Shown one piece after another: positions 29,327 to 38,913 of a DNA stretch of 64,000 nucleotides (positions are counted from its first letter, which is position 1; the number at the start of each line of letters is the position of its first letter). The position numbers and the translations under genes are program-made. The stretch comes from Branchiostoma belcheri (lineage: Eukaryota; Chordata; Leptocardii; Amphioxiformes; Branchiostomatidae): the NCBI RefSeq assembly GCF_001625305.1, contig NW_017803909.1:3173173-3237172 (forward strand), in the 5' to 3' direction. The notes below the pieces were generated by a model that was given only the letters and a program-made list of their open reading frames with translations, made no database searches and had not been told where the DNA came from.

Positions 29327-29644
29327 AATGCTATTTGCTGCTCCCGTGTGTGTGAACATGGATTGTACACCGCCATCACAATGTTCCACATCAAAGGATC
29401 GCGACTTAAGCCCTGAAAAGTCGGATCAGCCCGGCTGTACATAAAACCCCCGGGAAAACACACCGTTTTTTCTACACCGCAGAGGTTTGTGTGTGGGTCC
29501 TCTCTGGGGACGTGCCGCCCACTCCCAAGGCCACGGACATGTTGGTACCGGGCCGTACGGTGTGGAGCGGCGGGGTGAGCCGGGCTCCTCCCCGGGCAAA
29601 TCCGCCTCATCATCCCTTCAGACACGGGAATAATAAACGGACTG
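29327..29644 (-). repeat. Dispersed 318-bp repeat, copy 2 (inverted)
   Basis: Reverse complement of 636-953 with the same length and nearly identical sequence. The flanks of the two copies are unrelated. The near-identity implies recent transposition, recent duplication or gene conversion. The pair could mediate inversion of the intervening 28.4 kb, which includes no part of the Irx gene. Confidence 0.9.
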
Positions 29645-32600
29645 GCCCGAGGAGACACAGAAATCATCGGATCATAACTCATACTAAAATAAAGCAAACC
29701 GATATATCATTTCCTGTAAGTGACGCGACCCAGACAAGTGTAAAAGTTAAACTTGACTTCTGTATACGCACGAATAAAGCACATATATTCACAGCCATTA
29801 ATTGTGGCATTGTGGAATGGAAGCCTTTCAGGCAATCTCCTAACGCTAACGACAGGCAGAAAATGGCCTTTTATCGCAGCCACCAAAAGGTCGCGGGATC
29901 AATGTACGTAATAATGACGGCCGCAGAGAGCCGGGCGCACCGCCTACAAAAGGCTGGAATTGTCGGTTGGACCTGACGTGCAGGGCCGACAATAAAACTT
30001 AACACAAGCAGACAGGTCATGGTATGATTTGCAGTTCTAGTTTGACAGCCCAGGGCGCGATTCTAGCAATCTTAGATCGGCACAAAGTTGATGAATATGC
30101 GATCAGCAGCGGCATATACTAGTATATATCTCGGTCCACGTACTTACCTGCACGGTTTGTATCTGCCCATGCAAACTACATGCACTTCAATAAACGTACT
30201 TCCATGTTAGCTGGCTATAATTTAGTACAGGAAGAACATAAAAGGTCCTCCTGGGAATTATTGACGTTATCGTTAATTCGATTCAAGATCAATTCATGGA
30301 AGTATTGTTCTCAATACAGGGGAAACACTGTCTGTGCCTAATGGTAGCAGAAACCGCCTCGCTATTTTGCGGCTCTGGAACACATATGCCAAGACCGGCC
30401 TGCGCTCGATAACTTCATCAAACGTACGCCTTTTCCCGGTCGACTGAATATGGAAAGTAAAATCGCTTTATTTTCCCACGTGGCCAGGTCCCAGTTGCTT
30501 TGTTGCGAGGTTATTCGGTGCTCCAATATCTAAATAAGAGACTGCAGGAGACCAGAGGTCGTTCTCATCAAGGCTGTCAATGGCAAGGCCGCGGTTCAAC
30601 CGCCAAATTATGCGGCGTGCAGCTGATTGCGTCCCCAATGGCAAGGTAGGGGTTCTCCCGATACAGCCCGGTAAACATGACTGTGTCCGAAAAAAATCAT
30701 CCTATAAGATCAAACCTAATAAACTGGCAGAATCATTGGCGGTATTCTTGGAAATGGTACATGGAGTAACGACGTAAAAATTAATTTTCGTGTATATTTT
30801 ATGGAAGCATGCAAAATACTATAGGAAAGTAAGTTATGATTGCAGCATGTAGAATTTGCCAGAAGGGCCGGACGCTATGGTCCCATGGGCACAGGTTCAT
30901 CGCGTTTCTACCGACAGCAAAATTGCGTTGTGCGGAGTGATTTTCCTACTTGGGGCTGAGAAAAGAAATAGGAATATTTCGTTAGGTTCAACATGATTTG
31001 CTACACGGCGGTTTTGACTGTGTATTGATTAGGAAACGTGTCATAAACCTTGGGACAATGTTTCCATTGGTGATTATCGCGATAAGTGGATATTGTATGT
31101 TATCCAAACTTGAAGTAATGAATTTACAAAGCTGCTGGAAAATCCTAGCCGTTATACGCTTGTGTGACCTGGATGGTCGGGCACAAGCAGAGATCGTTTG
31201 GGGCGCATCGGACCCGAAACACGGCGTGAAAAGACATTGTTGCCGTAGTAAACACATCTCCACTTCCCCCCAAACAATACCGCCACCAAGCCGGGACCGG
31301 CCGGGCGTTTTGTGGACATGGTAGGGGCAGTAGCCTAATTCTGTCATTTCCCAAGACGATGTTTTCCTCGTCAATAACGAATCTCCCAAATGTACATGCC
31401 CCTTTCAACCCCCTTGTCCAGGGGCAAGATGCCTGTACATTTGTCTTTCTGTGAGGCGGCGTGGAGCAAGTGTTAGCAGTAACCCGACACGGCACTTGCA
31501 GGTGGAAGCACACAGTTAGGCAAGTGCCGAATCCCGCCACAAAATATCAGATCTAACCATATTACCGCGGCATGATAATACTGGTAGAAACACAGAATTG
31601 GGTTATCAAAACTGTAGATCACAGATCAGGTTGTCGGTAATTTCGGGTGTGTGTCTCAGTGTTCGTCGGGGAGGGCGCCGTAACAGCACACCCAGGGGTT
31701 ACATTAACGCATAAACGATACTTTTCTGCTTCAGAAGAATACAATGCTGAGCGACAAGCCAACGGAAATACAGTACAACTTCAGTTCCAGGCGAGAAGTC
31801 TACGGCGTATAGAGTTTTCCCCCGCCCATTGTACCGATAGATTATCTGACACGCACCTGACTAGACCTACACTACACAAAACCTTCCCCGCAACATCGCA
31901 CAACAAAACACCAGGCACACAAGCCATTGCTTCTCAAAAATGGATTTATTTGTAGGTTTTTTGTTTTCCAAAACTGGAGCGAAAGTGGTGAGTTTACAGA
32001 GGATGTTAAGACGACACAACACAACATGTTATCCCCTGTGGTCCAACTCATACCAAACAAACTCCTTCATGTAACACTGTAGATGCTAAAAACACAGGGT
32101 CGTCTGCTTTTGGGCAAACCGCCCAACAACAGGCATCTAGAATTACTACAAAAACCGTACCTAGAGAAAATCACAGAGTATTCCTCTTTTTTCTTGCACA
32201 CTCTTGTCTTCAAATAACAAATACGCACACAAAATCGACTGAAAAAGTAAGAAGACAAGTCCGCCCACTTCACTACCTGTTCAGTGAAAGCGGACATTCA
32301 CACAATATGGCGCGAAATTATGTACAGGTGGTTCTCTCATAGAAAATATACAAAGTGCAGCATATTCAGACATAGTCTTTGGCAGAAATCTGGCTTCAAT
32401 TTCTGGGAACGGTCATTTCAAGCCCTTACAAAATACACAGATGTAATCGCCCTCGTGAATTCACTAATAGTCGCTGTTCAGACTGTTTCTCTCTCTTTTA
32501 GCAGCATTTCTACTATATTTGCATAACACCAGGATTCGCATTAAGACTCCACAAAATCTTGACATGTCGTTAAATACTGTACCATCGACATCGAGAGACA

Positions 32601-32889
32601 TTTGATGGAATGATTAGTGCATTGGTCGTGTCTTAAGTTAAAAGGAAATACATTATCGAATGCCAAAATATCTAATGAGAAAATGGAATTACATTTCCAT
32701 TTGATGACAAGTGTCTGAGACGCAGTAAGACTCAATTATGCCCAAGACGCCCTCATGTCTGGAGAAATAAATATACAGATATACTTATCACATGGAAGCA
32801 GAGATATGATGGATCTGTGATACGATGATGATCTGTCTTTTGTTTGTCTGAAAGCGTTGTAAAACGACTTATCTCCCCTCCCATATACC
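29645..32889. other. Non-coding flank
   Basis: No gene, RNA or repeat that I can support. Open frames up to about 130 codons overlap on both strands around 31.0-31.5 kb and have no recognisable content. Confidence 0.55.
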
Positions 32890-33062
32890 AGGAGCCGGGC
32901 GAAGACACGACACCAGGGTGCGGTACTTGAGCACACGGGTTCGATCCCCACCGGCGCTATCTTGAAGACAGATTGGTGAGCGCTACGGCGGCGTCAAACT
33001 CTCGGGGCTGAGACTGGTCCTCTGGTGGATTACACCTGAGATGGAAAAAAATAAACAAAAGT
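32890..33062 (+). mobile_element. Possible 5'-truncated tRNA-derived SINE
   Basis: A good pol III B-box, GGTTCGATCCC, lies at 32938-32948 and is followed by CACCGGCGCT, like the 3' end of a tRNA. A unique-looking body continues to GAGATGG and an A-rich tail (AAAAAAATAAACAAAA) near 33043-33060. No A-box and no foldable tRNA 5' half lie upstream, so this is not an intact tRNA gene. A SINE head with a lost 5' end is the simplest reading. Confidence 0.4.
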
Positions 33063-34386
33063 ATAAACACAAATCCAAGGTGCTGTCAACATAACAGATA
33101 TGATCCAGGGTAGCTGACAAATCCGTGTTGCGATTACCTTTGCATAAGTTCACTCACACAACCATATTCAGTCTCTTACGACTGGTATGTTCAGCTGAGT
33201 CTTTCTTTCATTAATATGTATACGTAGCTATCATTTGTAGATATGTATGATTTGTTATGGAGAAACAATGTATAGACAATGATTTAAACGTAAGAGTTTA
33301 CTACTTGCGTCTACTTGTAATATTGATGTAAATATGATGGTGGCGAGGGCAACAGAAAAGCAGACAAATGGGAAAATAAAAAGCGAAAAAAAAGGAAAGC
33401 AATAAGAAAGTTACAGAAGAAAACCTTCCTGATTACACATTATTCCCGTGTTTTAGTCCGTACCAACGAAGAGTACCCGTCAATCCACGCACACCACTCT
33501 GTCCCGGATGTCATAACTCAAACAATCATTATTGATGACGTGTGATTATAAATCAATTAGGCGCGTAAGTAAATGTAAGCGGGCACATGAGTGAGCCCTG
33601 CCCGGCCCCTGTAACCCCGGGCCCGGCGAGAACACACCACACTCCCGCTACTCCTGATTTATAACGTTTTATCCTTCTTCTGAGATGAGTTAGGAATCTG
33701 AAGGTGGCCGGAAGGGTTTTAGAAGTCACCTTGGGATATTTATCGTAAATCTCAACTTCGAAGAACCAGCATTTCAAGGGTGAAACCTTGAATATGTTCT
33801 TACTGCTACCAACATTTATTACATTTAATTATCTTCCTTCACTTGATAAATAACATCTATATTCCCGTATGGTTATATACGACTCAGCAAGGTTCCTTTT
33901 AAAAGGGGCATTTGAGTATTTTTTTTTATTCCAACTCTAGATTTATAAATGCTTTTGACTTTTATTCAACACACCTACTGTTTATAAAGCACCGCTGTGT
34001 CTAATGCATTACCATACAACACAAAATCAGCAATGATACGGAATGAAAAGGAGGACTTTAAAAGGCAAAAATTTACGAGAGAAAAATAAAAGAAAGACAG
34101 GCTTGAAGAGGTAACTCATAGCAGGGACGACAACTGATATTGAGAGAAGATAATGAAATTCAATGTACCTCGCTTACCTCTTTTGTACCGGTTTGAAAGC
34201 GGTTGGATGGCCCTCGCTGTAGGGGCCTTCTCGGTATCTAGGGTTTGTTGGATTTGACACTGTACAAACGTAAGAGAAAAAAATAAAGATACAATAATAC
34301 TACTATGGATACACGAAGTTATTTCATAATCTGAAACTGTTTATGGGTACGTTTCGCAGCTTTAACTGATAAAAATTGAAGCAGAG
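33063..34386. other. Non-coding, A/T-rich, downstream of the Irx poly(A) candidates
   Basis: A/T-rich with several TTTATT strings. A hidden last Irx exon could lie here on the minus strand if the donor at 35109 is used. I looked for the conserved C-terminal LSALSS-type ending and did not find it. Confidence 0.5.
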
Positions 34387-34414
34387 TTTATTTAATGCAT
34401 GATTGTAGTCACGG

Positions 34415-34420
34415 TTTATT
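34415..34420 (-). promoter_or_regulatory. Candidate poly(A) signal for Irx
   Basis: This is the first exact AATAAA on the minus strand that I find below the exon 5 stop, about 590 bases downstream. A second exact copy lies at 34387-34392. The 3' untranslated region would then be about 0.6 kb. If exon 5 is spliced at 35109, the true end may lie further left. Confidence 0.35.
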
Positions 34421-35004
34421 ACTACGCCTATTTACTATAGCGGGGATGTTTGCGTACCAGATTTGCCTGGACATTGTTGGAAGTTAACAAAAGTGACGCT
34501 TTAACGTTACACTTACAGCGACCTATAACCTTTTTATATATCAGTTGTGTGCTCTTTTAGTGGGGCATTACTAGCAGGGCATGAATGCTCATATGACCCG
34601 TGTAGTTCTACCTTGTCAACCCATGTTCAAAAAGGAATAATTTTCGTCATTCATCCGTCCGGTATCATATTGTTGTTGACGCATTTATCGTCTTAATTAT
34701 GAAAACAAACAAGATCGGCAGCGGTACAATGAATAGAAAGGGTGATACAATATGAGTAGTAACAAAAACAGAGCATTATTTACAGACGCTATTATATGTG
34801 ATGGTAACCCGGATTCTTATTTTTGTGCAATAACAAAGATATCTATGTCGATAACGAATGTAACACTTGATACCGATGTTTGAGCTTTGATTTCTGTTCT
34901 CTTTTTTCTTGTTTCTGTTTGCGGCAGTATGCACAGCTCGCTATCGGTTATCAGTCACGATTTAGTCCATATTGCGAAAAAATCGAAATCTTGAAAGTGA
35001 TATA

Positions 35005-35720
35005 CTAAAATTGCGTAAAATCATAGATAGAAGATAACGTATAAGGATGGCTAAACTGTGGTGAGACAAAGTACAATGTTGCTGTTACGATTGCTGTATA
35101 TGACCCACCTTCGTTTGTACCGGGTGAGTGTGTCCTGGCTACTCCGGGGAAGGCGTGCTCTCTCCCGAGGAAGGCATGTACTCCTGTCGGTGCCGTGGCG
35201 GAGAGAGTCCTGACGGGAAGTCCCGCTAAGGATACGCCTGTCGGTAACTGTCCCGAGCTAAATACGGAGGTAGCGGCTCCTGGCGCCGAGGAAGACATGG
35301 CGTGAGTCCGAATGGGCTGGGAAAAACCGTTCACCCAGTGGCGGAGGTTAGCTACAGAGTCGAAGGGCCTGTGCCCGGGGAATTGTCCAGGTAAGGTCGG
35401 GATAGCTCCGGTAGGAAGGGACCGCGGAGGATCCGATCTCAACCCCGGGCTACTGCTGGTCGCCGTGTCGGCTAAGGACCAGATCTTTGGCTTGTTTTCG
35501 GAAGGAATCGGCGGGACCGGTACAGAGTTCGCGGCCGGACTGGGCTCGGGACTGGCCGGTCTCGGTGCAGCACTAATAGATCCCAGGGAATCAGCGGGGC
35601 TGGAGGACTGAGGCGGCGGCCGATAGTCCGATACTGACCCGCTGGTGTTGTCTTCCTGTCGGCTTTCCTCGCAAGGATTTCCCACATCCAACTCCTTATT
35701 GTCTCTGTCTCCATCCAGCC
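35005..35720 (-). CDS. Irx: Irx exon 5 with Iro box; alternative end at 35109
   Basis: The acceptor GTTACAG|GGCTGG joins exon 4 in the correct phase. The exon is rich in serine and proline and includes the Iro box at about 35455-35502 ([16 protein letters not shown]) and the motif [18 protein letters not shown] near 35295-35350. The open frame runs to a stop at 35005-35007. A good donor, GAAG|GTGGGT, lies at 35107-35109, just where recognisable sequence stops. The last 34 residues, after TNEG, have no resemblance to Irx proteins that I can see. The mature message may therefore splice to a further exon below 35005. I could not find that exon, so the C-terminus is uncertain. Confidence 0.8.
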
Positions 35721-37483
35721 CTGTAACAGATGGCAAGAAGCGGGAAGATGTATGAGTAGAGCTCAGTCAAACGGAGTAAATGTTGGAGGGATCAAGATCG
35801 CCTAAAATATTTACAGTGGCTCAGGATTAGGCGAAACCCATACCCAGAGCTAGGTCACGTAAATCGCTATCTTCTTAATCCAGTCGAGATCGACCCGTTT
35901 GTACAAGGGATATATGTGTATATAAATGTGTTTATATATAAGACGAGGTCTTACCTCTCTCATCCTCCTGATTTCTGTCTTCTCCGCCTTCTCTCCCCTC
36001 CTCGTCTTCATTCTCGTTCTCACTGTCGCTCCCGTCTTCCCTCCTCTCGTCCCCACTCTTATTCCTCGGCGACCAGGTCATTTTGTTCTCCTTCTTGAGT
36101 CTCCTCCTGGCGTTCGCGAACCATGTGGACACCTGAGTTAGAGTCATTTTGGTGATGATTGCGAGCATGATCTTCTCGCCCTTGGTGGGGTACGGGTTCT
36201 TCTTGTGCTCATTGAGCCAGGCCTTGAGGGTACTGGTGGCGTCTCTGGTGGCGTTTTTCCGAGGCGTTCCATCCATCGGACCATAACTGAAAGATAAGGA
36301 AAACGCATACTTGAATACAGTATACAGGACACGGAAAACTAATAAACTAAAAAAGCAAACAAACATGTAATTACACAGAACACAACATACGCTTGGTTGA
36401 ACGTCAGCTTTCGCTACAGCCGGTTTCAACCACCTGTATGATAATTCCCTACACTGAAGTCAAGCGTTACACATCATAGGAAAGGCATATGGTTACACAG
36501 CTTCTAAGGTCTACTGTATGGAGTTAGAGTAAGATTTTAGGGAAGGTGAAGAGATGAGAAGAGATCTTACCCGCCGTAAGGATGGTACTGTGCGCCGGCG
36601 GCTAACGTGGCCGGGTCGTACGGGTAGTAGGCGGTGGGCTGCTGGAGACCTGCCGACGGGTCGTACGGGTTCGCCTGGGAAGGGATTTCAGAGGAAAAAT
36701 TGGTCAATCCAAATTCACGCATAACATTTTATACAGGAAATTTATTTCTGTCTCACAGCTTGAAATAAAATCATATGTGAAGCATAGAAGAATGAATCAA
36801 GTACAGATTGGGACAAAGTAGGACTAGGAGATTCCACCTATGCTGGAGCGGTTTTCTTGTAGAAGCAGTGCTGTATATGTCTATCATCAGCTTCTGCACC
36901 AAAATCACGTATATTTAAGTGGCTACATAAAGTGTACATAAAAGGTTGGAATTTACGTACGGAAGCCATTAGTGACAGGTGACAGGCCGGGGGCCATAAT
37001 GCATACTCACCAACGGGGAATAGAAGGCCGACGGGTCGGCACCGAAGGAGGCGATGTAGCCCTGTCCGGCGTACGGCGAGCCGTACACGCTGCTGAGGGA
37101 CATCTCACCGACCCGTGGCGGCACCAGCCCGGCCACCCTGCCCTCGTACTGACAGGAGCACACGGCCTGGCCGGTGTGCGGGTCCGACATGATGGGCCGC
37201 CCGGCCTCGCAGCACGACGCGGCGTGGCTGGACATGAGCAACTGCCGTGGAGAGAGAACACAACAAAGAGTGAGTCGGGCCCGGCTTCCTCGGGTCAGGC
37301 GATGCAAATGAGCAGCAAAAATCGAAATGAGGAGGTGGTCTTATAGGTACGAGCTTGCAGGGGTCGATGGGCAAGCCAAGGAAAGTGGACGAAGGTTAAA
37401 CTCCATCGCCACATCACTTCGGCGTTAGTCCAACTTACCTGAGAAGACGACGGTAAAGAGTATCCAAAGTGTGGGTAGGACAT
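35005..37483 (-). CDS. Irx: Iroquois-class TALE homeobox transcription factor (five coding exons)
   Basis: Coding segments on the minus strand are 37439-37483, 37011-37241, 36571-36674, 35955-36286 and 35005-35720 (or ending at 35109, see exon 5). Joined, they give about 475 residues, near the usual Irx length. The start is the first in-frame ATG and has an in-frame TAA eight codons upstream. Residues about 136-196 form a TALE homeodomain with the three-residue loop extension ([19 protein letters not shown]) and recognition helix WFANARRRL. An acidic stretch follows at about 204-235, then an Iro box ([13 protein letters not shown]) at about 314-326 and a motif [10 protein letters not shown] that resembles the LRNWVDGVF segment of vertebrate Irx2/4/5. 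Family knowledge: Irx proteins are nuclear DNA-binding patterning factors of neural, heart and body-axis territories, usually in clusters under long-range enhancers. Only one Irx gene lies in this window, and which lancelet paralogue (IrxA, B or C) it is cannot be decided here. Confidence 0.95.
35955..36286 (-). CDS. Irx: Irx exon 4, homeobox exon
   Basis: 332 nt after the acceptor CTTTCAG|TTATGG, ending at the donor GAGAG|GTAAGACC with one base of a split glycine codon. It begins [15 protein letters not shown] and encodes the whole TALE homeodomain without an internal intron, then [14 protein letters not shown] strongly acidic tail follows, rich in D, E and N. Helix 3 reads [13 protein letters not shown], with the alanine that is typical of Iroquois proteins at recognition position 50. 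I see no frameshift or missing key residue. Confidence 0.96.
36571..36674 (-). CDS. Irx: Irx exon 3
   Basis: 104 nt, starting after the acceptor TTCCCAG|GCGAAC and ending at the donor GGCGG|GTAAGA, which leaves two bases of a split glycine codon. It encodes a proline- and tyrosine-rich linker ([31 protein letters not shown]). This corresponds to the AAYYPYE...GQYPYD linker before the homeodomain of vertebrate Irx proteins. Its phase matches exon 4. The preceding intron is 336 bp. Confidence 0.92.
37011..37241 (-). CDS. Irx: Irx exon 2
   Basis: 231 nt, 77 residues, phase 0 at both ends. The acceptor is CGGCAG|TTGCTCATG and the donor CCGTTG|GTGAGTATG. It carries the N-terminal Irx signature: a cysteine pair (ASCCEAG), a CSCQYEGR segment corresponding to the vertebrate CPVYESR region, then VYGSPY, QGY and PSAFYSPL. 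These are conserved landmarks of chordate Irx proteins and identify this exon independently of the homeobox. The preceding intron is 197 bp. Confidence 0.92.
37439..37483 (-). CDS. Irx: Irx exon 1 (coding part)
   Basis: It encodes [15 protein letters not shown], 15 residues, ending in phase 0 at the donor CAG|GTAAGTTGG. The short exon beginning MSYP-FGY and ending in Q matches the first coding exon of vertebrate Irx4-type genes, including the intron position just before the LLM/FLM residues of the next exon. The context before the ATG is GTCGGG, with a purine at -3. The 5' untranslated leader must extend above 37483, but its end is not visible. Confidence 0.9.
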
Positions 37484-38700
37484 CCCGACAGGCTTCCACA
37501 CAATCCTTTACACGTTAACACAAGCTATTGTCTCAGTATACAGTCTTAAACTCCCATAGCAGGACACTGCGGAAATGTCTCTTTAAAACAGAAAACTTAG
37601 TGAGGTGGTAGCTTGGCACGGTAGCCGGGGTGTCGGTACACGATCCACACCTCACGGCGAGATAAGTCGAACTGATGCCTATCAACCCGAGAAGGCTGCA
37701 AAATACGCGCAGCGCGCCGGTGTTGATTTACAATGTAAACGATCGCTGTCGGTGCTCCTCACCACTCACCACCCACGGGCGTCCCGAGCCTGGGGGTAGG
37801 GGAGAGAAGGGACCAGGGGCTGGTGCTTGGGAGACACGTCTCTCAGTGCGCGCGTCCGACAGCCAGTCACCACTGTGGCTACAGTTTACGTCCTGTGTTC
37901 TGTGAAGCAACATTACCTGTCACGGACCCGCACACACGCCTGACATGACAACTCGCTACCATCACCTTCCGCTGTCAATAAAAACACACAACACGTCCAA
38001 CGCCGATCCAATGAAGAAAAGTTGTACAGATCGTTACTACATCCCTCCGCCACTGCTAAAATTGGTTTTCAGCCAAACCCTATACCTGTAATACCTGTAA
38101 AGTTCACATTTTCAAGTGGGGAACCGACCCCAAGTTCGATACAACGCGACAAAGAAGAAGCTGCAGTATTCTATTGCTTCGCACGATGTCACTGCTAACA
38201 AGGTGGTTGTTTTCAGCTAGAAAACGCATTCCCTACATACATTTGTGCCCATTTGTCGTCCGCTTTCGTCTTCTATGATTTATGATTTTTAACGTGTACC
38301 ACTTCACCATCTAGAGGAGATTTCTTAAAGCGACGGTATGTTTTTAATTCATGCTGTTCAATTGATCAAGGAGCGACGCCCAAACTCAGTGTAAACCCCT
38401 CGAGAACCACGTATGTGTAGATAGCCAAAGCATCTGGAATACAACCCGATAAACGTTTATGAACGACTGATAAAACGTTCCTGAAAAACATATTCGTGTT
38501 TACAAGAATCTGTCTATGGTTACTGGAAGCGATATCATCGTTGGGCTGTAGTCCAGTCCAACTCATTATCACCCACTTGCGAACTAATAAGGTTTCGTCT
38601 GTCACGCCTCCCACAATTCATACAAATTAGGACAAACAAAATCATCCCCTTCGACTTGAAATGCTGCAGTCTTTAAATGTAATTATCACCCTTTGTTGTT
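37484..38700 (-). promoter_or_regulatory. Irx 5' flank, 5'UTR and presumed promoter
   Basis: No gene is visible. The segment must contain the Irx leader and start site, since translation begins at 37483. There is no consensus TATA box close to the gene; the nearest is a weak TTTTAAAG on the minus strand near 37582-37589. CpG dinucleotides are frequent, for example around 37605-37700, as in an unmethylated developmental promoter. The start site cannot be placed from sequence alone. Confidence 0.45.
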
Positions 38701-38894
38701 GCTAAGTAGTGTCTATTCAGGAGATGACAGCTTTGATCAATCGGCAGGCCCAACCTGTAGGGAGATGAGAGCCTTTTTTCTGCGATGTCCTCGGGGATTG
38801 GGAGTTTTTATTTAGCCTTTTCCCCCTTTGTCTGGCTGTCGGTAGTATTGATGAGCTTATAGGTTGGTTTCCTGGAGGGAGGCCTGGCGCCTTT

Positions 38895-38913
38895 CCGCCG
38901 CTTGGGGGCGCGC
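38895..38913 (+). promoter_or_regulatory. CTCF-like or GC-box site upstream of Irx
   Basis: CCGCCGCTTGGGGGCGCGC contains GGGGGCGC in the forward sense, 1.4 kb upstream of the Irx start codon. The preceding 200 bp include ATGACAGCTTTGATCAATCG (Meis/TALE-like TGACAG and TGATCAATC). It may be a proximal regulatory module. Confidence 0.3.

Noticed and set aside
32890-32962. Intact tRNA gene
   Set aside because: Only the B-box and 3' part look tRNA-like. The acceptor stem does not pair and no A-box is present.
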